Shown: in pieces, positions 24,344-35,259 of the stretch | How positions within the stretch are numbered: position 1 is the stretch's first letter | Layout of the letters: each line of letters begins with the position of its first letter | DNA from: Trema orientale | Lineage: Eukaryota > Streptophyta > Magnoliopsida > Rosales > Cannabaceae | NCBI GenBank assembly: GCA_002914845.1 | Contig: JXTC01000107.1 | Span: forward strand, 622,935 to 686,934 | Direction: 5' to 3' | DNA: 64,000 nucleotides | Position numbers and translations under genes: made by a program | Notes under the pieces: model-generated | What the model saw: only the letters and a program-made list of their open reading frames with translations | The model's database searches: none | Told to the model about the DNA's origin: nothing

Positions 24344-24756
24344 TCATTTTGTCCCTAGTGTTTTACCCTTGGTATGAATTTGCTCCCTGATTTTTAACTT
24401 TGTATTCAAGTGCCCCAAAATAGGAAAAGAGTTTCTCGTTTGTCCTTTAATACCAACATCTTAGAAGACTCGTGGGTTATTCGGCTTTTTTGACATGATT
24501 TCTCAAAATATATTTGACACTAATGAATTAATACAAAAGCTGCTCTATTATGTCTATTTCTTATTTTATGTATATGCATATATCACCACGTAAACCTCTT
24601 TATCATTTATTTAATCATAAAAAACTAAAGTAAAAGACATTTATTTAGCTCTTTAATAAGTGAAATGACTATTTAATCATTCAGGGGCACTTGAATGCAA
24701 AGTAAAAAATGAGAAGGCAAATTCGAAGGCAAATGCGTGTGAGGAGATAAAATGAC
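24344..24756. mobile_element. MITE-like inverted-repeat element, about 413 bp
   Basis: The left arm contains TCATTTTGTCCC, GAATTTGCTCCCTGATTTTT and ACTTTGTATTCAAGTGCCCC. The reverse complement of the right arm contains TCATTTTATCTCC, GAATTTGCCTTCTCATTTTT and ACTTTGCATTCAAGTGCCCC. The arms are about 75 bases. It has no coding capacity. A partial extra copy of the left arm lies at about 23777-23850. Confidence 0.65.
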
Positions 24757-25027
24757 TAATTTTTCTTTGCTTTATCTTAAGTACATGTACTGCGCCCTTA
24801 CGGCTTTTCTTACACTCTACATTTATTTTTTAGGCTGGGATTCTTCTTAGGAAGTCCATATATTAGTAAGTGCTAAAGTGCAACTTGATATGGAGGAAAT
24901 ATGTCCAACTTTCCATCAAACTGTTGAACAGACTCTTGTAGTCCGGTACCAAATATTATACTATTATATTCATTCCCATAGGCTTTCCTTCCATCCCCTA
25001 TACACACCCCAACCTTAGCCTCATAGT

Positions 25028-26311
25028 TCAAATTCATTTGGGATTTGAATCCAATCGCTCTTTCTGACCAACTATTGTTTGCATCGATAGCCCTTGAATT
25101 TATTTGGAAAACCAAAAATGAAGTCGTCCATAATATGACCCCTCCTAATCTCATTAGAGTAATTTTCTCCATTTCCTTTAACTTCACAGGTTATAGTCAA
25201 GCTTTTGGCCAACAATTCCTGACCGCAGACTCATCTATATGGACTCCACCTTAGGGATGGCAATATAACCCATGGTTACGGGTATCCGTGGTTATCCGAT
25301 CCGAATGGGGAGGAGAAAAACCGCTCAAGCGGGAAAAATGACCGGGGCGGGGAATAACCATACCGTTAATATGCGGGTATGGTGCGGGGACGGTATTTGT
25401 ATAATCCGCACCGTACCCGCCCCGATATATATATTTACATAGAAAAATTATTATACATATAAATATCTATTTAATTTTACACTATCAATATTATTATATC
25501 TTTGGTAAAATAATGATTTTGGAGAGTTATATGTACTTATATATTTAAATTTTAGAGTTTAAAAATTATTAGTATATTGTTGTGTTTAATATTTTGTTGA
25601 TTATGAAAAGGATTTAGTATTTTCATCTTAATTTTTTAATATTTTAATATTATCAATGGGTAATGGGTAACCGCGGTTTCCCCCGTTATCCATTGGTTAA
25701 TACCCGCACCGTCCCCGCATCCAAAAGAACGGTTAATGGGGCGGGTATGGCATTGTAATTGCCTTTCGGGGATGGGGATGGTAATTAAAAAATGGTCCCC
25801 GATCCACTCCATTGCCATTCCTACTCCACCTCCTACGGATTGGGTCAGGTTAAACTTTGATACGGCAATAAAAGACAACTTAGTATTTGCTGCAGCTGTG
25901 TGTCGAAGCGTCACAGGCAAGATTATAGCTATTGAAACGAGGAAATATTTGGTTGCTTCCCCTCTTGTAGGTGAGGTGTTGTTGGCTACTAGGTTGGCAA
26001 TCGAACTTGCTCTCGCCAATAAGGTTTCACACTTACTGATTGAGGGTAACTTTAAAGTAGTTATTCAAAGTATTTGTGGAGATGTTCGAGCGTGTCGTAG
26101 TGTGAATTATATGGCTCATAATTTAGCTAAGTAGAGTAGTCTTTCCGGTAGCTTTGGTAGATTGGAACCTGACTTCTTACCTGAAGAGATTCTATCAGAA
26201 ATTATGTATTAGGTCTCATGCTCTTGTTTTGTTAACTTAGATTAGAGCAAAGGTCTCCTTTGTAATCCATTCCCTTTTAATATATCATCATTTTATCATC
26301 CAAAAAAAAAA
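25028..26311 (+). pseudogene. LINE-type retroelement 3' relic with RNase H domain, interrupted by a hAT-like element
   Basis: The left part (25028-25251) encodes a Trp-containing stretch, IALEFIWKTKNEVVHN, of the kind that precedes RNase H in plant LINE polyproteins. The right part (25832-26134) encodes an RVT_3/RNase H-like domain starting WVRLNFDTAIK and including a helix with VGEVLLATRLAIELAL and SHLLIEGNFKVVIQ. A 572-base DNA transposon splits the frame; without it and one target copy the two halves read in the same frame. The relic ends in an A run at 26302-26311, as expected for a LINE 3' end. The 5' reverse transcriptase part is missing, so it is truncated and dead. Confidence 0.75.
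25252..25823. mobile_element. Non-autonomous hAT-like DNA transposon, 572 bp, 8-bp target duplication
   Basis: The element begins TAGGGATGGCAAT and ends ATTGCCATTCCTA, a 13-base inverted repeat with one mismatch. It is flanked by an exact 8-base direct repeat, CTCCACCT (25244-25251 and 25824-25831), as expected for the hAT superfamily. The outer about 180 bases at each side are GC-rich with repeated GCGGGTA/CGGTGCGGG words in inverted orientation, and the core is AT-rich. It has no transposase. It sits in the LINE RNase H relic. Confidence 0.88.
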
Positions 26312-26747
26312 AACTATTATAACAGCTTTTTTTTTTTTTTCTGCTCTATTTCATACCACTTTTTTTTAAGGAAAAAAAAATCGTTTTTGTTTGCCATTTG
26401 TCCCCTTTCAAATCAACTTCAAAGGAGAAGTTTAGTTGCTAAAAGTGGTAGTTGTTAACTCTCATTACTGTTTCTAAAATATGATACTAAGCTACTTAAC
26501 CCGTTTATTTGGCAGAAGAAAATGAAACAGATTTATTTTAAATTTTACAATTTTACTAATGTAAAACTCTCAAACTTTTTGAGGGTTGTTTAGTAACTCA
26601 ACAAGTTGTTCTTTTCCAGTCACTTGTTAAAATTTGGTGGCTCATCTTCCGTTCTCTTTTTTTTTTTATTCTTATTTCTCTGTCACTAAATAGCACTTCC
26701 TTACTTTATTTTATTTTCATTTTTCTCTTACTTTCTCCTTTTACTCT
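26312..26747. other. Intergenic AT-rich spacer
   Basis: Runs of A and T and a T/C-rich tract lie between the LINE poly-A and the next hAT-like element. No gene or repeat structure was recognised. Confidence 0.5.
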
Positions 26748-26755
26748 CTGCTGAC

Positions 26756-27345
26756 TAGGGATGTCAATTCGTGTCGACGGGTCGGGTTCGTGTCGGGTTG
26801 AAGTCTAATATATACATAAATTATGTCAACCTGAACTCGACCCGTGACCCGTCGTGTCAGAAAACTATCAACATTAACCCGACCCGCACATAAAACGGGT
26901 TGACCCGAACCTGATCCGCACAACCTGCTTTGGTGAATAACATCCAACCTACAACTCGATTTTGACATGTTAACCCGTTTTTGACCCGCCAACCCGCTGT
27001 GACCCATATTTTTTTACTTATATTTTCTTTTTCTAAGGCTATTATTGTCTCATTTTAAAATAAATAAATTAGGAGTAATTTATAAATATAATTAATAACT
27101 TATAATCTCAAACACTTACATTGTACAAATTAAATATATCTATAATAATAGTCATAAATAAATTAAATAAAAAATATTTTTATAATTTAATTATATATAT
27201 TTGTTGGCGGGTCAAACGGGTCAAGTTCGGACCAAGCGGGTTAACCCGAACCCGACCCGCACTATTTTTCTTCGACTTTAACCCGTAAAAAATCATATCG
27301 TGTTCGTGTCGTGTCGTCGTGTCGTAACCTGAATTGCCACCCCTA
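26756..27345. mobile_element. Non-autonomous hAT-like DNA transposon, 590 bp
   Basis: It begins TAGGGATGTCAATTC and ends GAATTGCCACCCCTA, an imperfect inverted repeat. The flanks are CTGCTGAC (26748-26755) and TTGCTGAC (27346-27353), an 8-base duplication with one mismatch. Subterminal regions are GC-rich with repeated GACCCG/CGGGTC words and the core is AT-rich. Architecture matches the element at 25252-25823, but the cores are not alike, so they are separate families with similar ends. It has no coding capacity. Confidence 0.8.
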
Positions 27346-27353
27346 TTGCTGAC

Positions 27354-28440
27354 ACCTTCTTTCCTCTTTACCTCAAAAAAAAAAAAAGAAAAAAAAATTT
27401 CTTTTCTTTCTTCTTTGTATTCACTTCTACCAAACATAACCTAATGTGAATCACGAATAAGACAACAAATCAAAGATTTGTGTTTCTCTTTTCCATTTTA
27501 CGAATCATATAAATATAGGCCATCAAAAGTTTGTGTTTCAAATTCAAACTCACTAGTCACTACCCTTTCATATTGAGAAGAATAAGTGTGATTAAAGTAT
27601 TTACTTTGCATAATAACAAATTCATAACACTGTTTTCCCATCATGTATCTACATATCGGATTTGTCACAATGAAGTAATTCACTATTCACGTCACTTCAC
27701 ATGTTTATGCCAGTTCGCTGCTATGTACTGTCAGGAGACGCAGATATATCACCCTCCTAGTCTCCAAATTAGAAACCCTTTCTATATACGAATATTAATT
27801 AATTAACTAGCCACTATTAAATTAAATTAAATTACTGTTTTTGATGCCACAGCCTGGGAGTATTCTTCGCACTTCACATGGTCCACGTAAGCAAATACAA
27901 ATTTTCATACATGTAGTCACGTACTACTAGTGTGTAAATTTACCAGAATGTACATATATATGTACATTAACCTTTGTCAGTGCATTAAATTAAGAAAATG
28001 TAAAAGGGGTCAAATTCAACGTGGAATGGCACGTGCATGCGTGATGAAAAGCAGAAAATGTGGAAACTCAAAAAATAAAAGTGGAAAAAAAAAATCAGAA
28101 AACGACAAAAAGAGAATCAAAGTAAAGTTAAAAAAAAAAAAAAAGTTGAAGAGCCACTACCACAAGCAGGATTGGCTACTCCGGCTCCATGCACGACCAC
28201 CGACAGTGGCTCCTCCTCGGTCAAACAAAAAGAAACCAAGGGTAATTATGGAATTAAAACTTCAACATTCAAAGCTCATTGCTCTTACTTCAGCACAACA
28301 CCCTCTTATAATTCCCATTTTAACCTTGGGCAATTCACATTAATTACAAAATCAACCTCACCGGCCCATGATACGTACAGTACTACTAACACACACACAC
28401 AAAAAAAAAGCCCCCCCAAACCTTAGATCCATAAAAACGC
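27354..28440. other. Intergenic region downstream of the small membrane protein gene
   Basis: AT-rich DNA with a 12-nt A run and short A/C repeats near 28130 and 28390. No exon-like frame stands out. The last part is the 3' flank of the minus-strand membrane protein gene. Lys-rich frames at 27930-28343 are artefacts of A runs. Confidence 0.5.
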
Positions 28441-28446
28441 ACCGTT

Positions 28447-28815
28447 TTAGTCACCAGAATCATCGTCACCGCCGAATATGGAGACGCGATTGTAGAGCAG
28501 GAAGAGAATGATGACCAAGAACAAGGCGACGCCGACGGGCGACCCGCTGACCCGGTGGATCGAATCGGGTTCGCCCGTGGAGAAGATGGAGGAGACGAAG
28601 GATCCGCGGTCGGAGGAGAGGAACTGGATCGTTAGGAGGAGGATTATGGGGAGGAGGAGGAGGCCGAGTGGGCTGAGGAGCTCGGATATGGCTTCGGTTA
28701 AGGCCTCGCCCTGATCGCCCACCAGGAAGGGCACCACTATCACGATCACCACCACCACCGCCAGCAGCACGCCGTGTGGTGCTCCCCCCGCCTGTTGTCG
28801 TTCTTGATCTATCAT
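28447..28815 (-). CDS. Small plant-conserved membrane protein, 122 aa, intronless
   Basis: A single open frame with three hydrophobic segments at about residues 15-32 (GVLLAVVVVIVIVVPFLV), 46-66 (around PLGLLLLPIILLLTIQF) and 94-108 (VGVALFLVIILFLLY). Between the second and third is a polar loop, SSDRGSFVSSIFSTGEPDSI, and the tail is acidic (GGDDDSGD). I recognise the pattern as a small uncharacterised transmembrane protein conserved across land plants; no function is known to me. GC content (about 60%) is well above the flanks, which supports it being a real gene. The start is the first ATG; the family usually begins close to the GAPHGVL segment, so a few extra N-terminal residues are normal. 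It stands alone, with no close neighbour. Confidence 0.8.
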   Translation of the reverse strand: MIDQERQQAGGAPHGVLLAVVVVIVIVVPFLVGDQGEALTEAISELLSPLGLLLLPIILLLTIQFLSSDRGSFVSSIFSTGEPDSIHRVSGSPVGVALFLVIILFLLYNRVSIFGGDDDSGD

Positions 28816-28984
28816 TGTCGTTTCGGATTGTAGACTGTCGTTTCCCCCCGCCTTCTTTTGGTTTTTTCTTTTTGGTTACAACTACTGAGAAACTGAATCG
28901 TGGGGTTTGGTTTGGTCTTAATAGTGTGGTTTGGACGCGTTTTGCTCTAGAGAATTGTTGTTATTATTATTTCTTACTTTAATT

Positions 28985-29130
28985 TTTTTTTTTTTTTTCA
29001 TTCTTGGGAGATACAAAAAGTTTATGCTCGTCTTGCGTGTATATATAAATATTTATATATTATTCGAAATGAAAAAAAAAAAAAAAAAATTATATACGTG
29101 GGATCTGGAAGTGGGACCTACTACCGACCC
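28985..29130. other. AT-rich 5' flank of the small membrane protein gene
   Basis: Contains T and A homopolymers (28985-28999 and near 29071-29089) and TATATAAAT-like sequences that could serve as a core promoter for the minus-strand gene. No specific element can be chosen. Confidence 0.3.
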
Positions 29131-29143
29131 TTATATAGCTAGC

Positions 29144-29581
29144 CTTAGGTTATGTTTGGTAGGAAGGAAAAGGGAGAGGAAGGAAAAGTTTTGAGGGAAA
29201 AGTGGAGGGAAAAAAAATTTTGGGTTGTTTGGTAAGAGGGAAAAAGGAAGAGAAGAGAAAATGGAAGAGAAAAGGGGAGAGAAAAATATGGTGGGACCCA
29301 CTCCAATATTTTCCTCCCAAAAATGGAGAGAAAAGGGAGAGGAAAAGTTTTTTTACAAATACTTTAAAGTAAATTTACCAAATTAACCTTGTATACTACT
29401 TTTAAAATTTTAATAAAAAGGACAAAATAGTCATTTTAAAATATACTAATTTTCTTTCCTTCCTACATACTAAACAACAATTGAGGAAAGACACTTTCCT
29501 TTCCATCCTACACATTTTCTTTCCCTCCTAATTTTTCCTTCCCTCCTACTTTCTTTCCTCTCTACCAAACATAGCCTTAGC
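29144..29581. mobile_element. MITE-like element with purine-rich/pyrimidine-rich arms
   Basis: The left end reads TTAGGTTATGTTTGGTAGG and the right end CTACCAAACATAGCCTTAG, an inverted repeat with one clear mismatch over 15 bases. The left half is GGAAAGGGAGAGGAAGG-like and the right half its pyrimidine counterpart, so a large hairpin is possible. The flanks contain AGCTA on both sides, a candidate target duplication. It has no coding capacity. Confidence 0.65.
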
Positions 29582-29599
29582 TATATAAAGCGCGTATAA

Positions 29600-31840
29600 T
29601 AAGTCTGTGCATGAAAGTACTACGAAGGGACGAGGTTTTAAAATTTTAAATCTCATCTCATGCAATTTCCTTCTTTATACTTTGGTGGTTATGAGAACAG
29701 AGGCATTTGACGACGCCGTTTTGGACTTTTGTGACTGAAGATAACAGTGACATGCTTGCATCAAGATTCAAGGCTCAGGCAATGTCATATTTTGTATTTT
29801 GTGACCAGGAATAATTGTGTTTTGTCGGTTCCTAGCATAAAAATAATTGTGTTTTGGTTTTATTCACTTTTATATAGCTGTAAACTTGGTCTGAAAAGTA
29901 ATACATATATAAATCTGCGTGTGTGTGTGTGTTCAGTTAATTATAGAAAGAGATATGAAAGATCGCTGGGTTTAGGGGAATAGTGACGTTAGTTCAGTCT
30001 ATTATTGGTCAGATTAATTTGTTAGTATATAAATTATAAGTTAGTTGCGGCTAGCTGGTTTAATTACTAATAATTAATCGATTACATTACGTTGATAATA
30101 AAGTAGAGATCGGAAATATCTTAATGCAGGGGAAAACGATTCATAAGGGAATTAATAGAAGCTTCATACATAGAATTAGCTCATGGATCTGTACCCCTTT
30201 GTCTAATCTTTTTATGACTTTTTATTAAAAGGCCTCGAATTAAGCCAGTAGATCTACCGGACTTCTAGAAAATATTCATCATCATTATTATTTTTTTAAT
30301 AAATTGAGGTTTTTTTTTTTTTGGCGGGGTATTATTATTATTTGAGTTCTTAGTTGTCGATCTACCCCCTCTGTTAAACGGACTTTTATAATTATTTTCT
30401 TAAAAAAATAAAAAATCAAGGCGAATAGGTCGGAGAATTCATGTTACTAGCTAATACTAATTACAAGAGTTAAACAACAATATTAACATAATTTGATCAA
30501 CTATATATGCTTTTAATTTGAAAGCTTTTTGGATCACTTATAGACCAACTCATATTATTTACAGCTAGCTAGCTGAAATCAAGTATCTCTAGTAATTGGT
30601 TAAAATAACTAACAGTATTTGCCTTTCTCATCCTAAAAGGGGAACACTTTAATCACATTTGAAGGAGAAATATACCAGTAAACTATGTAAATAAGGGTAA
30701 AAATGGGGCCACAGGCCAGAACTGGCTATCCCCTTTCGGTGGATCAATTAATTGGTTGGCTCTATTCAACACACAAATAAATTTAATTTTTGACTTTTAG
30801 GTTTGGTACTGGAGACATATCTAGCACTAGCTAGCAAGATCGGCAAAAGTAAGGAAGTTTGAGTGCAAGAGAACCAAATGTGTTTAATTGCTTTGATTTC
30901 TGACTCTTTTTCGTAAATAAAAACTAATAATAATATATATTTTTAATCAGCAGGACACCTTTCAATTCATTTTGTGAGCTATCTTAATTACACACAATTA
31001 TATGTAGACAAATTGATGCAAAATTGTGGAAAAATAGACAAAATCATTTTCAAACGTACCCAAAAAAAGAAAAGAAGGTTTGGGAATCTAGCATCTAGGG
31101 AAATACAACCGGGAAAAAAAAAAAAAGAAGAAGCCAAAATTCAAAAAATATCGGATCATATCATATAAAAATTTTAACAAAAAAACTTTGGATTATAGCA
31201 TATAAAACTTTGGATTTTTCTTTTATCAATTCTAGCTATAAACCCATTATCTTTTTTCTTTTTCCTCTTTTTTTTTTTTTAGAAAAAAAGAAAACTTCAG
31301 TCTCCAAGTGACCTCATGATCTAATAACTAGGTGATTATTGTCACCTCCTGGCGGGTGACTACGTTGTGCAATGTCATACCCACCGGTCACTTGATGGGG
31401 GCTAATGGCTATTTAATTTTTATTTAATTTTTGTTTTGTTTTTTTTCCCCATGTCGTGCATAGATTGTTTTGTCTAAGCATAAAATAGGAAATGTTGCAT
31501 ACATAACCTCATACTTTCAAATGTTTCCCTCTGTCATTTTTTTCACGTATGAAAACCTAATTTTCTCACTTTACTCTTTCAGGGAGCAGACTGATTCAAG
31601 CTAAAAAATTCCATGGGGCTAAAAATTTCCTCTTGCTTATTCACTGCGTTGCTCTTTATTTATTTATTTGTTTTCATATTTATGTACTATGTTATGGCAT
31701 TTTATTGCAGCCAAATAACTACATGTGTATTTGCAACTTGGTTCTATTTTCTTATATGAGAGAAATTATTTTTATTTTTCAATTTCATATCACTTTGCTC
31801 TTTCAAGTTTTAAGTGTAAAAGTGTCAAAATAATATTTAC
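29600..31840. other. Intergenic AT-rich region, nothing recognised
   Basis: No exon-like frame, RNA gene or repeat structure stands out in about 2.2 kb beyond homopolymers and a short GT microsatellite near 29920. Confidence 0.5.
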
Positions 31841-31841
31841 C

Positions 31842-32600
31842 TATTGTAGTAATCAAAAAATGACCCAATAATTAAGAGTCCAAAAGTAATGTACTCATTC
31901 ATCCAACAAAGCCATTCAATACCACGATTGGGCTGAATAACCAATAATTAGAATTCGAAAAGCCCCAACCACAAAATTGGCTCCAATTGTGAAAGGACTA
32001 AGTCAGACAAACCTACCAGCCATAGTCTTCGCCTAAAGACCGGGTCAAACTAACAACCGGGTGACCCCTAATTGACTCCAGAAGACTACAGATATTACAT
32101 TAGCAGAGCTAGAGTCTGCGTCCTAGTCCAAGGAGAGGATTCCAAACAGGGTGGCCACAGGCCACAAATCTCGACCCAGATAAGTATGCTCCAACAAGTC
32201 TAAGAAGACTCCTATAAATAGAGATCTAAGAGGGTATCAATAGGCATCTGAATATACATTGATTCTGACTCTCTCTCGTACTCTCTCTCGTATCAACTCT
32301 TGACAACACTCTTAATCTCATATTTATTACTGACTTCAAATTTGTTCTCATCACTATTAGCATCCATCTTTCAAGGCTAAGGTCTTAAAGACCATACCGA
32401 AGTCATTCGGGATATCCACATCTATCCATCGTCTTCCATCGAGGCTCCGTGCCCTCAATCTATAACTCTACTCCTTACTCTTGTTCTAATTACTTATTTG
32501 ATTTACTATTTTCATTCTATCAATTCGATCACTAACTTGAGTGTCGAAGTCCCTTTGGCTGGTACCACCACAAAATTCTTATTTGTGCTCTTACATCCTT
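31842..32600. mobile_element. Probable solo LTR of a Ty3/gypsy-like retrotransposon
   Basis: The segment has a distinct, more balanced composition than its flanks. It holds a TATA motif (CCTATAAATAGAG at about 32211), then a pyrimidine-rich zone with two copies of ACTCTCTCTCGTA. It closes with ACTTGAGTGTCGAAGTCCC followed by GGCTGGTACCACC, a pattern that recurs near the 3' end of plant gypsy-type LTRs. No internal coding region adjoins it, so a solo LTR is likely. Exact ends and target duplication were not identified. Confidence 0.5.
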
Positions 32601-33312
32601 TTGTAGTTTTATTTTGACAAGTTGCTTGTGGCATGATTTCGTAATTATAGAGACTAGCTTTTAGGCCTACAATACAAACTAACAATATGGTATTTTTAAA
32701 ATAATTTAAATGTTCGGGGGGGCATTTACAAATTTTTTTGCATATTATAAGGGCAAAATGAGACAATGTATATACATCAAGGGGCAACAAAAAAAAAAAA
32801 ACTTATTTGATATTATATATATACTTTTTGTTTTTTCAAAGGTATGCGTGCAAAAAAAAAAAAAAGAACCGAAATATGACATTTCTGTAATTTTAACCAT
32901 GTATTTTATTATGTGAAAAATTATATATCGACATTTAAAATCTCCGTAAATATCTAACGTATATGTCCAAATTAACTAGAAAATTCCATACTAAATAAAA
33001 AATCCAAAATTAAGGATATTTTATTTATGCAGACAAATAGTTAAACTCTATTAAAAATAACTTAAAATATTATGCTCTAATTTATAGTTAGCACAAATTA
33101 CCAAATTTGTACATAAAAAATAGAAATTTGTAGATATATCAAATATGGACATATAATTTTGTACAAGCTAAAATATAGGGTTAAAACTATAGAAAAGTTA
33201 ATACTTTTGGGAACTTTTTTGTAATTGGGTTAAGTAGGCAATTGCCACTTTTTTCAAATGTTTAACTAAATTTACCACCACCATTAGATTTTACCACTTT
33301 TAGGAGAGAATT

Positions 33313-33454
33313 AGTCAAGAATCTGTCAAGAATTCATCAAGAATGCGTCAAGAATCCATCAAGATCACCATCGACGTCAATAATCTGTTAAGAATCTATC
33401 AAGAATCTATCAAGATTGTCAAGAATTCATCAAGAACCCATCAAGAATTCATAA
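33313..33454. repeat. Minisatellite of 11-base TCAAGAATC-type units
   Basis: About ten units of the form TCAAGAATCTG, TCAAGAATTCA or TCAAGAATCCA follow each other with a period close to 11 bases, broken once by an ATCACCATCGACG segment near 33365. Units vary at the last three positions. Confidence 0.8.
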
Positions 33455-33797
33455 AAAAAAATGGTATGGTAGTATATTTAATTAATAAAGAAAAAAAAGT
33501 AACTTCTAGCTAATTTATTCTTGGGAAAATGACATGTTGTACTACTTTGAGAAAAATATTGCCAAAAATATGACCCAGCCCAATACACTTCTTTTTGTAC
33601 GACTTTTTTTTTGAAAATATACCATCTTTTAAATTATAAGTTATGCGGTGGCATTTACGTAAATAAAACTATTTTTTGTAAAAAACCATTTATAATAAAA
33701 AAGATGTTCAAAACTAAATAGAAATATTGTTGGATCTGTCGATGAGCATGGTCCATATTGTCATTCCCATCATGGGATCAATTCCCAATTCTACAAT

Positions 33798-33965
33798 TTT
33801 TTTTCTTTTTCTTTTTCCTTTTTCCTAAACTTTTTTTTCTTTTTTTTTCTAGCTTTTTTTTTTTCTTGTTCTCTTATAGTTTGTTTGTTATCTTCTTTCT
33901 TTTTTTTTTCTTTTTTCTTATTCATTTTCTCTTTTTAACTTTTATTTTTTTTAATTTATTTTAAG
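33798..33965. repeat. Long T-rich polypyrimidine tract
   Basis: About 170 bases are almost entirely T with scattered C. Any open frame here (Phe-rich) is an artefact. Nothing else is visible. Confidence 0.8.
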
Positions 33966-34339
33966 TCTTTTTCCTTTATTTATTCCTTTTTTCGTATTTT
34001 CTTTTTTGAATTCATTTTTCGAAGCTCATTTTATTTTTCTTTTAAAAAAAAACTAATATTAGAAGCTAGAAACTATTTTTACTTTTGGTTTCCAACTATT
34101 GGTTGTGGTCATTAGAATCCAATAGTCAATCAAGAAATATAAATCAGATTTATAGTTCAAACTAATTTGGTTTCCTTAAAAAAATAAGATGGTTATTACT
34201 ATTCTTGAAATCAAAATCTTATTTAGTATTAAATAGTTTTCTGTTGCTTTTACTTCAAAAATATAATTACTTAATTTGAGAATTTGATCATATTTTACAA
34301 CGTCTTTATTCAATGCCTCACTCAATTCTTGCTAAATGG

Positions 34340-34925
34340 CATTATGCAAAAAAGAAACTACAATAATTTCCATGAAACTTTCATTATTTTTCTATGATTT
34401 AAAAAAGAAACCACAATGGTTTCTATGAAATTTTCGTGGTTTCCTATAATTTACTTAGCTATAAAGCATTCTACAAATTAGAAACTACATTGGTTTTCAA
34501 GAAACCTTCTTAGTTTCCTGCAATTCACTTATCAACAGAGCATTATGCTAAAGGAAGTTACAATGATTTCTATGGTTTATTATGATTTACTTAGGTACAT
34601 GACATTCTGTATAAAGGAAACTATGATAGTTTCTAGTTTTTATTGGAAACCTTAGCGGTTTTTAGGAAACTTTTGTAGTTTCCTGTAATTTATTTACGTA
34701 CAGGACATTCCGCTAATAGGAAACTAAATTGGTTTCTAGGAAACTTTCGTGGTTTCCTATTAAAAAAAAAGATGGCTTATTTACTAAAATGCCACCGTAG
34801 TTTCTAGCTCCCAAAATATTTAGATTAATGCCCTAAAAACATCGTACGGAATTTTTATTATTTTTGAAAGGTCGTAAATTTGGTATTATTTTTTAAAAAA
34901 TAGGTATAAATGTCCAAATCCCTTT
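34340..34925. repeat. Tandem GAAACTA/GTTTCC repeat block, copy 1 of a dispersed family
   Basis: Units of irregular length (roughly 60-95 bases) each contain GAAACTACAATGGTTTC, a GGTTTCCT motif, TTTACTTA and a GCATTCTGC-like word. The array is followed by a unique tail containing TTATTTACTAAAATGCCAC and GTACGGAATTTTTATTATTT. The same array and the same tail recur at 49960-50462, so this is one dispersed repetitive family with a tandem part and a tail. Confidence 0.8.
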
Positions 34926-34962
34926 ATTCTTTGTAGGGTAATTAATAAAAAAAAGGGGCTTA

Positions 34963-35247
34963 TAGAAATTTGATCAAATTTTGGATCCAATTTCAGTAAA
35001 TGTCCCTTTGTCAAATGTTATAGCAAAATGTCCTTTATATATGCTCATATACCAAGTGTAAAATTTTATATACCAAGTATAAAAAATTATATACCCAGTG
35101 CATTTCAGTACAGTAACTAAAATTATTAGATATGTATATCTATCAAGTGTAAAAATATATATACATGGACATTTAGCTATAAAATTTTAAAAATGGACAT
35201 CAACTTAATCAAATTTAAAATCTTGGTCATCCACCGAAATTTCTCTG
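34963..35247. mobile_element. Inverted-repeat element upstream of PRL1
   Basis: The left part (GAAATTTGATCAAATTTTGG, then AATGTCCCTTTGTCAAATG and TTATAGCAAAATGTCC) pairs with the reverse complement of the right part (GAAATTTCGG, GATTTTAAATTTGAT, TTTTATAGCTAAATGTCC). The centre holds repeated ATACCAAGTGTAAAA words. A related arrangement lies at 50886-51140. It has no coding capacity. Confidence 0.5.
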
Positions 35248-35259
35248 AAAAAAAGCGCA

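Noticed and set aside
33313..33454. Regularly spaced repeats considered as a CRISPR-like array
   Set aside because: Period is 11 bases with no spacers, and this is plant nuclear DNA.
33758..33964. 68-residue open frame, almost all Phe and Leu
   Set aside because: Direct translation of a polypyrimidine tract.
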